Shown piece after piece: positions 52,807 to 62,461 of a stretch of DNA of 64,000 nucleotides. The first letter of the stretch is position 1. Each line of letters begins with the position of its first letter. The notes below the pieces were generated by a model. That model was not told where the DNA came from and did no database searches. It worked only from the letters and a program-made list of their open reading frames with translations. This DNA is from Clostridia bacterium (GTDB taxonomy: Bacteria; Bacillota; Clostridia; Oscillospirales; CAG-272). The DNA is taken from positions 21,480 to 85,479 of the forward strand of contig JAGASL010000020.1 of NCBI GenBank assembly GCA_017621755.1, read 5' to 3'. The position numbers were made by a program, and so were the translations under genes.

Positions 52807-53730
52807 TTAATCGTTTTTAGTAATGAAATTCAAATCCAGTTTCGCCCCCAGATACAAATCTGTTTGCTCTGTAAAATCCGCATCGAAACCGGATTGAGGA
52901 TAGAAGGTCAGTTCGCCAAAATATATCTTATCTCGCTCACAATAAAGATCCACTCTAACATACGGAAAGGGCTTGGCCAGCAATTCTGCTATGCGAAACA
53001 TCTCATCCATCTGCGCGGGCTTGGGAACTGTATAATCAGCAGGCTTTTCTAAATCGACATGCTGGTATTTCAAATGCTTCCAGTCTTTATCGAAGTGATC
53101 GAATCGAGTTTTTCCGGTTTGTCGATCAGAACAAATCATCACATTATCCGCTATACCATTAAAGCACATAAATTTGTAATCAACAAGCCCCCCTGGAACC
53201 GTTGATTCAATATACTCCTCAGCAATGATGCGCGGCTTGACTTGCTTGTAAGGCCACTCCCTTCCATAATAGAAGGTCTGATTGCTCTTCTGCCATTTCA
53301 AAAGCCGCTTGACAGCGGCATCCTTATCTAATTCTTCCTTTTTTGTGCATATGATATTGGTATGTGAGCCGTCAACTGTTTTCAACACAAACTTGTCAGG
53401 AAGGGAGTTCCAATCAATCTCCAAAGGGGAATTCCATACCCCTATTAGCGGAACTAAATACTCCTCTCCAATCTGCTCGGCAACATAACTGCGCACAGCG
53501 TACTTATCAACCAAATTCGGGTACAGAGCGTTTCGATCATGCAATTTCAGCCATTGAATCTTTTCACTCAAATACCGAGGGTTGTCTAAATCCGGCCATC
53601 TCCTTAAAATGCACCTGTACTTAAATTTTATATAAGCCTTATCCGGAATAATTCGGCAAATTCTTCTACCAGACAACCAAAAACCAAATTCACAGGGGTT
53701 ACATAATATTTCTTTTATACGCGCTAACAT
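52807..53730 (-). CDS. ATP-grasp TupA-like protein
   Basis: 307 aa. NPRYLSEKIQWLKLHDRN, DKYAVRSYVAEQIGEEYLVP, VLKTVDGSHTNIICT and RVDLYCERDKIYFGELTFYP are the succession seen in ATPgrasp_TupA (PF14305), named for teichuronopeptide synthesis. Predicted to ligate an amino acid or similar group to the polysaccharide, often to a uronic acid carboxyl, which fits the uronate-supply genes at the end of this operon. The RBS is AGGAGAG. Substrate inferred. Confidence 0.82.
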   Translation of the reverse strand: MLARIKEILCNPCEFGFWLSGRRICRIIPDKAYIKFKYRCILRRWPDLDNPRYLSEKIQWLKLHDRNALYPNLVDKYAVRSYVAEQIGEEYLVPLIGVWNSPLEIDWNSLPDKFVLKTVDGSHTNIICTKKEELDKDAAVKRLLKWQKSNQTFYYGREWPYKQVKPRIIAEEYIESTVPGGLVDYKFMCFNGIADNVMICSDRQTGKTRFDHFDKDWKHLKYQHVDLEKPADYTVPKPAQMDEMFRIAELLAKPFPYVRVDLYCERDKIYFGELTFYPQSGFDADFTEQTDLYLGAKLDLNFITKND

Positions 53731-53758
53731 AATAGCCTCTCCTGGATAACGCTGTCTT

Positions 53759-54670
53759 TTATGCCCTATCCTTCAACTTAACCACAAGATATCCAATAGG
53801 GTAACACAGTGTAACAAGTATTTTTTTTGCCGGTGAATTTAATCGGCGCATAACCTGCGCGTATGGCTCCTCCGTCAAAATTGCTCTTCTTGATATATCA
53901 GCTACACAATATGCGATTGCTTTGCTGAAAAAAAAGTCATCAAAAAACTCATTTACATATATAATATCTCTATAAAAGGCCGATCGGTGCTTAGATGTTT
54001 GATGTGGGCTGTCTGTCATCAAGCTCCCCACGGAATCTGTATAATATTTACCGTATATATCATTAACACAATACTGGTCATATTGGCGGTTGATTTTTCC
54101 CCACACAACATTTTCAGTAATAAATTTCGTATCCGGGAAGGTCGGGAAGGGATACTGTATATGAATGGCTACCTTTCGACAGCAGTGCTTCTCGCCTGGG
54201 CATTTCATTATAACTCGCCGCTGCTTTTTTCCCTTAAGCCGATTAATCTCCGGCGGGTACGGCCTTCCGACCATTGTACCACTATCGGCATACATTTCGC
54301 GACCTGATATACACCAAAAACGATCGTACTCTTCTTCGGGAATGCTGCGCCACGTGTTCAACATGTTTTCAACGGCGTTGGGCAGAAGTTCATCATCGGA
54401 ATCCAGCGTAACTACATACTTCGTTTTCAAATACTGATACGAAAAATTGACAGCTGTATGTCTTCCTCCATTTTCCTTTTTGTGATATTCAACAGGAAAA
54501 GAGGCGATTTTTTTAATTTTTTCTATAATCTCTAATGTGTTATCAGTGGATCCATCATCAATGATTAGCCAAATAAATGTTTTATCCGTTTGAGCCTCCA
54601 AACTTTTGTAGGCTCGCTCTAAAGTAGTAGCCCTATTGTAAGTCGGCGTAAATACCGTCAGATCATACAC
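53759..54670 (-). CDS. Glycosyltransferase family 2
   Basis: 303 aa, GT-A fold. N-terminal TVFTPTYNRATTLERAYKSL, nucleotide Asp in IIDDGSTDNT, and DxD-like VTLDSDDELL. Adds a sugar to the growing repeat unit on the cytoplasmic face. Overlaps the polymerase gene by 13 nt. Confidence 0.9.
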   Translation of the reverse strand: MYDLTVFTPTYNRATTLERAYKSLEAQTDKTFIWLIIDDGSTDNTLEIIEKIKKIASFPVEYHKKENGGRHTAVNFSYQYLKTKYVVTLDSDDELLPNAVENMLNTWRSIPEEEYDRFWCISGREMYADSGTMVGRPYPPEINRLKGKKQRRVIMKCPGEKHCCRKVAIHIQYPFPTFPDTKFITENVVWGKINRQYDQYCVNDIYGKYYTDSVGSLMTDSPHQTSKHRSAFYRDIIYVNEFFDDFFFSKAIAYCVADISRRAILTEEPYAQVMRRLNSPAKKILVTLCYPIGYLVVKLKDRA

Positions 54671-55905
54671 TTTTTTGGCCCTCTTTTCAATTTTCTTCGC
54701 GCTTCGTTGTCATGATCTTTTTTGACAAAATCCAACTGCAGGAAAAAGCACATAAAATACAAATACTGCTGCTTGTCATAGTACGTTACCATACCATAAT
54801 CCATAATCAGCATAAGAACCATAAGAACTATACACAGATTGGTCACTTCTGAACGACATGCTCTGTTCTTCCAAAGTCCATATAACAATCTTGCGTAAAT
54901 GAAATAATAAATAAAAAATCCAACAATTCCTCCACACGCGAGCAGCTCTACAAAATTACAATGCAAATAGGTCCTTCTTTCGCCTACACTTGCAAGCAAT
55001 TCCAAAGAGTTGCCTATGCCTATCCCCAACACGGGTGTTTTTGAAAATTGCTGCATACCAATTCGCCGATAAATCGCTCGAACATCTTCACCGCGTGTGC
55101 CTTCGATAGATTCAAACAAGGTTTCAAAACGCTCGAAAACGCCGGAAAACATCTCCAATTGTAAAAGAATTTGAAGTAGCAGAATAGCTGTCGCAACACC
55201 AACAATAAAGCTAAAAAACTTTCTAAAGAAAGAAGAGCGAACATTGCCGTTCGTCATGATTAAAAACGCAACGCCCGCAATCAACATAATAAGTGCTTTT
55301 CGAGATTGAGAAATTGCCAGTATTACCAAGCAGGGAAGCATAAAAATAGAGAAAATCTGTTTTTTCTTTTTCAACAGATAGGAAAACTGAATGATACAGG
55401 ATGTGACCACGACAAGCCCCAACGCATTCGCATTAAGCAAATCATTTTCTACACGTATATTCCCGTCCAGCATCAATAAAATACCGCTCGGGCCGTAATA
55501 AGCAATCGCATATATAGCAACACCATAACCCGATAGCATAATGGCATCCAACAGTATATCAATACTCCCCTTATGATGAAACCAGGGATATACCAGTGAA
55601 AGGCTTACCAGAATGAGAAAAATCGTGGTTCCCTTTGACATGGCTAAAGACGAATTCCACGCCCACACAGAAGAAGCCATACAAAAAAATGCAAAAGCTG
55701 CCACATGAACATGAAAAGATTTTGTAAACACCAGTGGTATTCTAAAATTATTCTGCCATGCATAGAGCAGCATAATCAAAACAGAAATGACAAAAACTAC
55801 ATATTTCCCCCATGATGCCGTTTCAAATATATAAAAGGACATAATCATAAACGTGAGCAGCACGCATATTATTCCGTCCATCGTTTTATTTTCTGCTCTC
55901 ATCAA
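54658..55905 (-). CDS. O-antigen ligase/polymerase-like membrane protein (Wzy)
   Basis: 415 aa with about eleven hydrophobic helices and one large extracytoplasmic loop (about 235-300) containing FERFETLFESIEGTRGEDV and GIGIGNSLELLASVGERRTYLHCNFVELLACGG, the Wzy_C (PF04932)-type signature. It polymerises repeat units outside the membrane. A Gram-positive cell has no O-antigen, so a capsule or wall polysaccharide is meant. Confidence 0.85.
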   Translation of the reverse strand: MMRAENKTMDGIICVLLTFMIMSFYIFETASWGKYVVFVISVLIMLLYAWQNNFRIPLVFTKSFHVHVAAFAFFCMASSVWAWNSSLAMSKGTTIFLILVSLSLVYPWFHHKGSIDILLDAIMLSGYGVAIYAIAYYGPSGILLMLDGNIRVENDLLNANALGLVVVTSCIIQFSYLLKKKKQIFSIFMLPCLVILAISQSRKALIMLIAGVAFLIMTNGNVRSSFFRKFFSFIVGVATAILLLQILLQLEMFSGVFERFETLFESIEGTRGEDVRAIYRRIGMQQFSKTPVLGIGIGNSLELLASVGERRTYLHCNFVELLACGGIVGFFIYYFIYARLLYGLWKNRACRSEVTNLCIVLMVLMLIMDYGMVTYYDKQQYLYFMCFFLQLDFVKKDHDNEARRKLKRGPKKCMI

Positions 55906-55934
55906 GGCCTCCCTAATTCATCAATCTAATCTTA

Positions 55935-56453
55935 TTACTGCTCGCGCCGACGCACCACCCTCGCCGGTACGCCAACGGCTACGCTATACGGCGGTATATC
56001 CCGCGTTACGACTGCGCCGGCACCGATAATGCATCCATCGCCGATCGTAACACCGGGAAGAATGATCACCCGGCCGCCAATCCATACGTCATTGCCAATC
56101 GTAACAGGGCAAATTTCCTTCATTCCCTGCTCGCGCATGGGAATATCCGTTCTGTCATCACGGTGCCTTGTGGTATAAATAATGACCTCTTGCCCCATCA
56201 TAACGTCATTTCCGATAGTTACCGGACCGTTTATACACGATCGAACCCCGACACCGGAATTGTCTCCTATTTGCAGAGCGGGCGAAAAAGAGCTTTGTCT
56301 TTCAAAATTCACATTCCTTCCACAACTACTCACGATTCTTTTGCCCCAGAACGCCCGGCATTTTTGCGCGAGCTTAGAATGCGAGCTGAGCGGGAGCCAA
56401 GAGGCAAACAGCAAGTACAAAATATATAGTATTTTTTTCTTTTTCGTCCACAT
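55935..56453 (-). CDS. Hexapeptide-repeat acetyltransferase
   Basis: 172 aa. A hydrophobic/basic N-terminus is followed by left-handed beta-helix hexapeptides ([64 protein letters not shown]). Maltose/serine acetyltransferase-type fold that O-acetylates a sugar of the repeat unit. The His of YTTRH is at the usual catalytic position. Confidence 0.88.
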   Translation of the reverse strand: MWTKKKKILYILYLLFASWLPLSSHSKLAQKCRAFWGKRIVSSCGRNVNFERQSSFSPALQIGDNSGVGVRSCINGPVTIGNDVMMGQEVIIYTTRHRDDRTDIPMREQGMKEICPVTIGNDVWIGGRVIILPGVTIGDGCIIGAGAVVTRDIPPYSVAVGVPARVVRRREQ

Positions 56454-56462
56454 TGTGTTCTC

Positions 56463-57647
56463 CTACTGTTTTATACATTTGCCGACCAGCGCATATAACT
56501 GCTCTTTATAGGTATCCATATCATACTTTTTTGCCCCACAAAGCGCCTTGCCACGATAAGACTCCCGCAACGCGGGGTCGGATAGCACCAGCTGCATGGC
56601 ATGCGCCAGCAGGCGGTTCTGCTCGGTTATGTAATCAAAATCAAAATTTGGCTCGCGCGGAAATTGCTCGACCAATATTCCATAATCCGCCTGTTCAATC
56701 CCTTTTGTTATCACACGCAGATCCGGTTCTTCAAACAGAATCTCGCGCGGGCCGGAAGGACAATCGGTAGATATCACCGGCAGGCCAACCGCCAGTGCCT
56801 CGATCAACACATTGGGGATCCCCTCTGTCAGGGAGGGCAAAACAAACAGATCTGCCTTTTTCTCATACCGGAAGGGGTTGAGAGCCTTTCCCACAAAGAT
56901 TACCGCATCTGCAATGTCTGACTCGGCTACCATCTGGCGGATCCGCTGCTCCAGCTCGCCATCTGCTCCAATCAACAAAAGCACGGTGTCAGGCATTTCA
57001 CAATGTAGCAAACGGAAGCTCTTTATCAAATTCCAGTGGTTTTTGCTGGTTTTGAAGGAGGCGGTAAAGCAAATGACCTGCTTACCGCGGATCCTATCGA
57101 GAATAGCCTTCTCGGGCTCCTCCTTCAGCTTCGCACGGATAGCATCAACATCCAACGGGTTGGCAATGACGTGGATTTTGGGAGCATACCGCTCGCCCAC
57201 ATCAGCTAAAATATCGGCTTTTAATCGGTTTGTCTGTACGGCCAAGGCAGTTTTAGTGTGCTTTATCAAAAACCGATAAATCCGGCGATAGGAAAAATAC
57301 TCAGCATATAGCCGAATGGATGCAAGCCTGGGACAGCGCTGCAGCATGGCCGGAAAATTTGCCGTAGAGCAAAAACTGATCAACAGATCGATACCATCTC
57401 TTTTGATCTGCCTTCTCAGGCGCCAGTAGCGCTTGATCAGGGTCTGTATTTGCCCGATCTTTCCTTTTCTCTTGCTTGGCACATCCAGCACGGTCAGCTT
57501 TCCGCTATAGCAATACTCTGATTCAGATGCCCCATCAAACGTATATAGCGTGACACTGTGTCCCTCACTAAGCAGATCAGACCATTTACAAAGGACCCGT
57601 TCTGCCCCACCCGACCTCAGATCGTAAATCAGCAATCCAATATTCAT
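56463..57647 (-). CDS. Glycosyltransferase family 4
   Basis: 394 aa, GT-B fold. N-terminal LLIYDLRSGGAERVLCKW, and the donor-binding ExxE-type region FVLPSLTEGIPNVLIEALAVGLPVIS in the C-terminal domain. Overlaps the next upstream gene by 4 nt. Confidence 0.92.
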   Translation of the reverse strand: MNIGLLIYDLRSGGAERVLCKWSDLLSEGHSVTLYTFDGASESEYCYSGKLTVLDVPSKRKGKIGQIQTLIKRYWRLRRQIKRDGIDLLISFCSTANFPAMLQRCPRLASIRLYAEYFSYRRIYRFLIKHTKTALAVQTNRLKADILADVGERYAPKIHVIANPLDVDAIRAKLKEEPEKAILDRIRGKQVICFTASFKTSKNHWNLIKSFRLLHCEMPDTVLLLIGADGELEQRIRQMVAESDIADAVIFVGKALNPFRYEKKADLFVLPSLTEGIPNVLIEALAVGLPVISTDCPSGPREILFEEPDLRVITKGIEQADYGILVEQFPREPNFDFDYITEQNRLLAHAMQLVLSDPALRESYRGKALCGAKKYDMDTYKEQLYALVGKCIKQ

Positions 57648-58699
57648 TTAGTTTTTCCTTCAAGATATGTACCCATCTTTTTAATGATTTCTTCCGAGGT
57701 ATAATTCCTCGCCTCAAGCAGACAAGCCTCTTTCATACCATTGATCTTTACCGGGTTCTGCAGGGCATACAGCAGCGCCTCAACCAAGGCTTCGTCATGA
57801 CCAAAGGCATAGGTGATGCCTACGCGATCATTCATAATATCATAGCAGGATTCCCACTCTGCACTCAGCACGGGCACCCCGGCTGCAAATGCATCCAGCA
57901 ACGTGCCGGGGATACCCTCCGTATAATACCGGGTAGGAAAGACGACCATATAGTAATGCTTGAGCACGTCAACGCTTTTGTCAAAATCCACAACGCCGCA
58001 ATACCGTATATGCTCGCCGAACTCGTTCTTTAGCCTTTCAAAATCCTCTTCATATCGCTCCATTACCTTGCCGTATATGTCAAGCGTACATACGGTTCTA
58101 CCGCACAGCTCGTTCACCTTTTTCACCGCGCGAACGATATTCGGAATACCCTTCAGTTCTTCTACCCGGGAAAAGGTACATAACGGAAAGGGCTCTTGCT
58201 TGACGTACTGTAGTGCCTGTGGTGCCAGCACGTTCAAATTTTTGAAATTTTTTACCACCGTTACGTTGGTAAGACCGCGCTCCTCAAGCAGCTTTTTCTC
58301 GGTATTCGTCTCAGACCAATTACCGGCTAGGCTGTTGAAGCACTTAACGTATTTGGGATCCTCCTCCAGCGTTTGATGCGTGGTGCTACCGATTAACGAA
58401 TGGAAAATTTTTTTGCGGAAGATCTTATTGTATGCCACCAGAAGCGGTATAACAGTTTTTCTTCCGTTTTTTGAAACCAGAACGATCATATTCTTGCATC
58501 TGGCCAGGTTGAACAGAAGCTGCAGCGCCAGCAACACCCTATTTTTGCTGTGCAGATTAACCCGACAAACCTTCTTCGAGCCGTACGCCTTTACCAAGGA
58601 TTGGTACATTTCCAGCGTTTTGATGCCTTGACCATCTGTCAATATTTCCTTGTCTCCGTAATTGCCCACAACGCATACTAACATGTTTTCACCATTCAA
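57644..58699 (-). CDS. Glycosyltransferase family 4
   Basis: 351 aa, GT-B fold. LDIYGKVMERYEEDFERL and VVFPTRYYTEGIPGTLLDAFAAGVPVLSAEWES (donor site, ExxxxxLLDA). A second GT4 with a different acceptor side from the gene at 56463. Overlaps licD by 4 nt. Confidence 0.9.
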   Translation of the reverse strand: MNGENMLVCVVGNYGDKEILTDGQGIKTLEMYQSLVKAYGSKKVCRVNLHSKNRVLLALQLLFNLARCKNMIVLVSKNGRKTVIPLLVAYNKIFRKKIFHSLIGSTTHQTLEEDPKYVKCFNSLAGNWSETNTEKKLLEERGLTNVTVVKNFKNLNVLAPQALQYVKQEPFPLCTFSRVEELKGIPNIVRAVKKVNELCGRTVCTLDIYGKVMERYEEDFERLKNEFGEHIRYCGVVDFDKSVDVLKHYYMVVFPTRYYTEGIPGTLLDAFAAGVPVLSAEWESCYDIMNDRVGITYAFGHDEALVEALLYALQNPVKINGMKEACLLEARNYTSEEIIKKMGTYLEGKTK

Positions 58700-59550
58700 G
58701 AGACTGCGCTTGGCACAGTCTCTTCATTGATATATTCCGTATAATCTTTGTTAACATCGAAAATCATCGCGTGAACAGCCGCTCGCCGCGCCTCCTCGGA
58801 GGGGAGCTCCATATAATCGCCGTAGCGATATGCCAAGTAATCCTTGATCCGTTCCGACCCAAGCAACACGGTATCCTCAAACGCGACATCCACAGGGGAG
58901 GAGAAAAAGGATGGATCAAACAGGCCGCTTCTGAACCTTGCCGGAGTGATCCAATAGCTATACTGAAAGCCATCAATCATGTTGTCATATCGATAAATGC
59001 GTTTGTAACACCGTTTAGCTAACAGCTTACAGGGCAAAAAGCGCAACGCGCCCAGCAGCAGCGCCTGTGTTTTCGTCTTTGGCTTCCAGTTCCGCTGTGA
59101 CAAAGCGTAAAGCGTAACGAATTTTGATTCGTAATACACCAATTTTTGCACCAGTTTACTATTCGGCACCTTATGTAGAATCATGATATCCACGTAAATA
59201 CCTTGATGCAAATCCCGTCTGTCCAGAAAGGCCTCCTCGATAAAGGTTGTACCGTTCATTCGCACCTTCGCATATTCCAGGTATTGAGGTGTTGTACGCC
59301 ATTCCTGCAAAACGAAGCGTGCGCTGTTTTCCTCTTCAAATACACCCTTGAATTTTTCATATTCTGCGGGGGTCATAAAAATATCCAGATCGTCATCCCA
59401 CGGGATGAAGCCACCGTGGCGCACCGCCCCAAGGGCCGTGCCGCCCATAATATAATACACGATACCATGCCGGCGGCATAGCTGATCGATATATTTCATT
59501 ACCTCAAGAATTTTATCTTGTACTTTTCGCACATTTCTTTCTTCGCCCAT
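58696..59550 (-). CDS. LicD family phosphotransferase
   Basis: 284 aa. The LicD signature is clear: YYIMGGTALGAVRHGGFIPWDDDLDIFM, with the DDDLD metal cluster. LicD/FKTN nucleotidyltransferase-fold proteins move phosphocholine, phosphoglycerol or similar groups from a CDP donor onto glycans. The TagD-like cytidylyltransferase two genes upstream could make that donor. Confidence 0.9.
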   Translation of the reverse strand: MGEERNVRKVQDKILEVMKYIDQLCRRHGIVYYIMGGTALGAVRHGGFIPWDDDLDIFMTPAEYEKFKGVFEEENSARFVLQEWRTTPQYLEYAKVRMNGTTFIEEAFLDRRDLHQGIYVDIMILHKVPNSKLVQKLVYYESKFVTLYALSQRNWKPKTKTQALLLGALRFLPCKLLAKRCYKRIYRYDNMIDGFQYSYWITPARFRSGLFDPSFFSSPVDVAFEDTVLLGSERIKDYLAYRYGDYMELPSEEARRAAVHAMIFDVNKDYTEYINEETVPSAVS

Positions 59551-59560
59551 TTCAGTCCTC

Positions 59561-60385
59561 TTATAATTTCTTTGCCAGATAATAATACCGGCTCATAATC
59601 TTTTTCAGAAATGGTACCCTCGCGGCCAGCTTCGCCACGGCCTTGATCATCATGAAAATCTTTTCCTTGACCAGATACACAACGGCCGAGCCTGTCCATC
59701 GGTGGGGATGCGTACTGATAATCGCGTGTGTCGGAAGTGCCGCCAACAGGGCGCGTAGATCCTCATATGGCACGTTTTTCTCATCACTGCTCACAACATC
59801 GTTGTTGAGCGGATCAAAAATCATCTTGAATTGCCGCCCCGCATCAGAAAAATACGTGTACTCTACGCAATATTGCTCTTTATAATTCACCATAATATCC
59901 GCCATGCTAGGATAGAGCTCCCGCACCCGCCAGCTACGAAAAAAATCGCGGTTTGAGGTGTAACCCACGCGTTCTACGATAGGGTTGCCGTGTTGACAGA
60001 CCGTAACAAGGGGGAAGCCAAGTTCTTCAAATCGAGCACGATGCGCCTCAAATTCCCGAATTGCCCCATCCAGATCACCATGATTGCTATCCATAACGTC
60101 ATAATGATACGAGACCTCGTGTCCCAACGCCTGTATTTTACGGAGGATCTCTACATTTTTAGGATCTTCCAGCAAATAGGCCTGTGCATAATACGAGCAC
60201 CGATGGCCATATTTGCTTTCAATCTCGGCCAGCTTATAGGCCTTAGCCGGTGTGTTTTCTATATCGTGCTTCAGCACCAAAAGCGTATCACTGTTCCCGC
60301 TGACCTCTCGCGCTGGCAAGCTGAAGATGCCTTTTTCCTTCAAGGCGGCGCAAAATCGTTCCCACGCACTATAAACGAATATCAT
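59561..60385 (-). CDS. Polysaccharide deacetylase-like protein
   Basis: 274 aa, NodB/CE4-like barrel. LLVLKHDIENTPAKAYKLAEIE provides the first metal Asp, GHEVSYHYDVMD holds the His residues of the second motif, and IISTHPHRW near residue 220 is the later His. No signal peptide, so it probably works on cytoplasmic, lipid-linked glycan intermediates or a small sugar. Deacetylase activity is a family inference. Confidence 0.78.
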   Translation of the reverse strand: MIFVYSAWERFCAALKEKGIFSLPAREVSGNSDTLLVLKHDIENTPAKAYKLAEIESKYGHRCSYYAQAYLLEDPKNVEILRKIQALGHEVSYHYDVMDSNHGDLDGAIREFEAHRARFEELGFPLVTVCQHGNPIVERVGYTSNRDFFRSWRVRELYPSMADIMVNYKEQYCVEYTYFSDAGRQFKMIFDPLNNDVVSSDEKNVPYEDLRALLAALPTHAIISTHPHRWTGSAVVYLVKEKIFMMIKAVAKLAARVPFLKKIMSRYYYLAKKL

Positions 60386-60397
60386 CCTTCTTCTCCA

Positions 60398-60829
60398 TCA
60401 CAAGGCGTTTTCTCCGCTATTCAGCCGTTCTCGCAGAATCGTAGAGGAGATGCCCTCGGTATGGTCTAAATAAACCACCGTGCAGCCCGCTGCGGCAAAA
60501 TCCTGCTCGTACCGATTCCATTCCTCGGTGTTTTTCCAATCAGAGCCCACAAACACCACATCAACACGGTATTTCAAAACCGCCTCCAGCTTGTTCATGC
60601 TTTTTTGCTCGACAACCTGATCCACACAGCGCAATTCAGATACGATGGCCATTCTCTCTGCCTCGCATATGATCGGATATTTCTTTTTGCGTTCATAGCA
60701 CAAATTGTCAGTCGTAACGCCAACAATCAAAAAATCACATTGCTCCTTGGCCCGTTTGAGAATATTCAGATGTCCGATATGAAACATATCAAAAACACCA
60801 GTCGTATACCCAATTCGATATTTTTTCAT
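60398..60829 (-). CDS. TagD-like cytidylyltransferase (glycerol-3-phosphate or related)
   Basis: 143 aa from the ATG at 60829 (MKKYRIGYTTGVFDMFHIGH), with AGAAGG upstream; the frame also runs to 60847. GxFDxFHxGH and ISSTILRERL are the two cytidylyltransferase motifs, and the length suits the TagD/GCT family (~130 aa). Makes CDP-glycerol or another CDP-alcohol, probably the donor for LicD. The specificity cannot be read by eye. Confidence 0.88.
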   Translation of the reverse strand: MKKYRIGYTTGVFDMFHIGHLNILKRAKEQCDFLIVGVTTDNLCYERKKKYPIICEAERMAIVSELRCVDQVVEQKSMNKLEAVLKYRVDVVFVGSDWKNTEEWNRYEQDFAAAGCTVVYLDHTEGISSTILRERLNSGENAL

Positions 60830-60843
60830 ACTGCCTTCTTCCC

Positions 60844-61683
60844 TCATGATCTTGCAAACTTCTGAAAAACAATTCCTCTCAACTTGTTAGGCATCAGCAC
60901 CTGCAGCACCAGTCGCTGCGACACGTTCAGCACGTACCGCGGCAGGCCGATCATTCTATTTTTCAGCATAAACCCCTGCAATTTCACTTCACTTTTAAAA
61001 TATCTGGCACCACCACGGCGCTGATACATCTCCTCGCCCACACGAACATTCACCAAGTTTTCCTGCACATTGCCAAACTGCTTGCCTGCCAACGCCATTC
61101 GGATCCAAAGATAATAATCCTCCTCGCAGTACCAATCTATGTATCCACCAACGGCAGCAACGTCACTTTTTCGAAACATGACGGTAACCTGGTTCATCGG
61201 GCATCGTTTTTTCATGTAGCGCTTGATATCCGCATCCAGCGACGGCACCAGTCGCTTACCTACACAATTTGCCTCATCCCCGATAAATTCATGGATATAA
61301 CCACCAACCACAGAAATTCCTGGATTTTCCAAAAAATAATTTATCTGCTTTTCAAATCGCTCCGGCAGGGATAGATCATCTGCATCCATCAAGGCGATCA
61401 GATCGTAGGAGCAATGATCAAAGCAGATTCTTCTCGCTTCGCCATGCCCAACATTTTTTTCCAAGTATACCACATTGAAACGCACGCTAGAAGCGGCAAG
61501 CTGCTCTTTGTATTTCAAAACAACCTGCTCGATCGACCGTGGAATTGGGCCATCTACCGTCAACACCAACTCAGCCGGCTTCAACGTTTGATTTACCACA
61601 CTGTTGATCGCCGCATCAAAATTCTGCGCATCGTCTCCCCCATATACACACATGGAGACCGAAAACTGTGGATATCTCCTCAT
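60844..61683 (-). CDS. Glycosyltransferase family 2
   Basis: 279 aa from the ATG at 61683 (MRRYPQFSVSMCVYGGDD); the longer frame overlaps the sugar transferase 3' end. GT-A: SVSMCVYGG, LTVDGPIPRS, IALMDADDLSLPERF (DxD), and VGEEMYQRRGG region at the C-terminal end. AGGAAGTGACGGT ribosome site. Confidence 0.9.
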   Translation of the reverse strand: MRRYPQFSVSMCVYGGDDAQNFDAAINSVVNQTLKPAELVLTVDGPIPRSIEQVVLKYKEQLAASSVRFNVVYLEKNVGHGEARRICFDHCSYDLIALMDADDLSLPERFEKQINYFLENPGISVVGGYIHEFIGDEANCVGKRLVPSLDADIKRYMKKRCPMNQVTVMFRKSDVAAVGGYIDWYCEEDYYLWIRMALAGKQFGNVQENLVNVRVGEEMYQRRGGARYFKSEVKLQGFMLKNRMIGLPRYVLNVSQRLVLQVLMPNKLRGIVFQKFARS

Positions 61684-61687
61684 ACCG

Positions 61688-62449
61688 TCACTTCCTTCCG
61701 GCCAAAATCTCTTTTGCCTGCTCCTGCTTTTCAGCATATTCCTCTGCCGTGACCTTGCCTTTCTTCAGCAGCCAATCACCATAGTCATATGCTGTAACCA
61801 TATCACCACTGGTAATTCCCTCTTGCTTAACAAAGGCCTTGAATACCGTTTGAAAAATGATTTTGATATCACAAAAAAAGTTCACATGCTTAATGTAGTG
61901 CAAATCCCACGTCAACTTCTCCTCCCAGCTGATGCCATTGCGCCCATTGATCTGCGCAAGTCCGCTGAGACCCGGTCTGGCCGTATGCCGCATTCTCTGA
62001 TCCTCGGTCATAAACACCATATCTCGCACAAGCTGCGGACGGGGGCCGATGATGCTCATATCCCCCTTTAGAATGTTAAAGACCTCGGGCAGTTCATCAA
62101 GCGATGTTGCCCGCAGGACCTTGCCAAACCTACCAAGGCGTTCCTCGTCCGGCAGAAGCTCACCATCTTCATCCCTCTCGTTGGACATAGAGCGGAATTT
62201 GTACATGTAAAAAATTTTTTCATGTCCGGTTTTCGGGTCGATCATACCCGGGCGGGGCTGCTTGAAAAGCACCGGCCCACCCAGTTTTATACGAACCAAC
62301 ACCGCCACAATGATATAAAGCCAGCCAAATACGATAATCGCCGCCAGCGAGCAAACGACATCGATCAATCGTTTAATGCACCTTTCATAAAAACCGCGCT
62401 TTCTTTCTAATAGCACCCGCTTGCCTTCCTCTATATGCCTTTTCTGCAT
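61688..62449 (-). CDS. Initiating sugar-phosphate transferase (polyprenyl-phosphate, PglC/WbaP type)
   Basis: 253 aa, bacterial sugar transferase family PF02397. One N-terminal membrane segment (VVCSLAAIIVFGWLYIIVAVLV), KQPRPGMIDPKTGHEKIFYMYKFRSM, RATSLDELPEVFNILKGDMSIIGPRP (catalytic DE pair) and RPGLSGLAQINGRN. Loads the first sugar onto undecaprenyl phosphate. It follows the aminotransferase, hinting at an amino sugar as the first residue. Confidence 0.92.
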   Translation of the reverse strand: MQKRHIEEGKRVLLERKRGFYERCIKRLIDVVCSLAAIIVFGWLYIIVAVLVRIKLGGPVLFKQPRPGMIDPKTGHEKIFYMYKFRSMSNERDEDGELLPDEERLGRFGKVLRATSLDELPEVFNILKGDMSIIGPRPQLVRDMVFMTEDQRMRHTARPGLSGLAQINGRNGISWEEKLTWDLHYIKHVNFFCDIKIIFQTVFKAFVKQEGITSGDMVTAYDYGDWLLKKGKVTAEEYAEKQEQAKEILAGRK

Positions 62450-62461
62450 GCTTGTCCCCCA

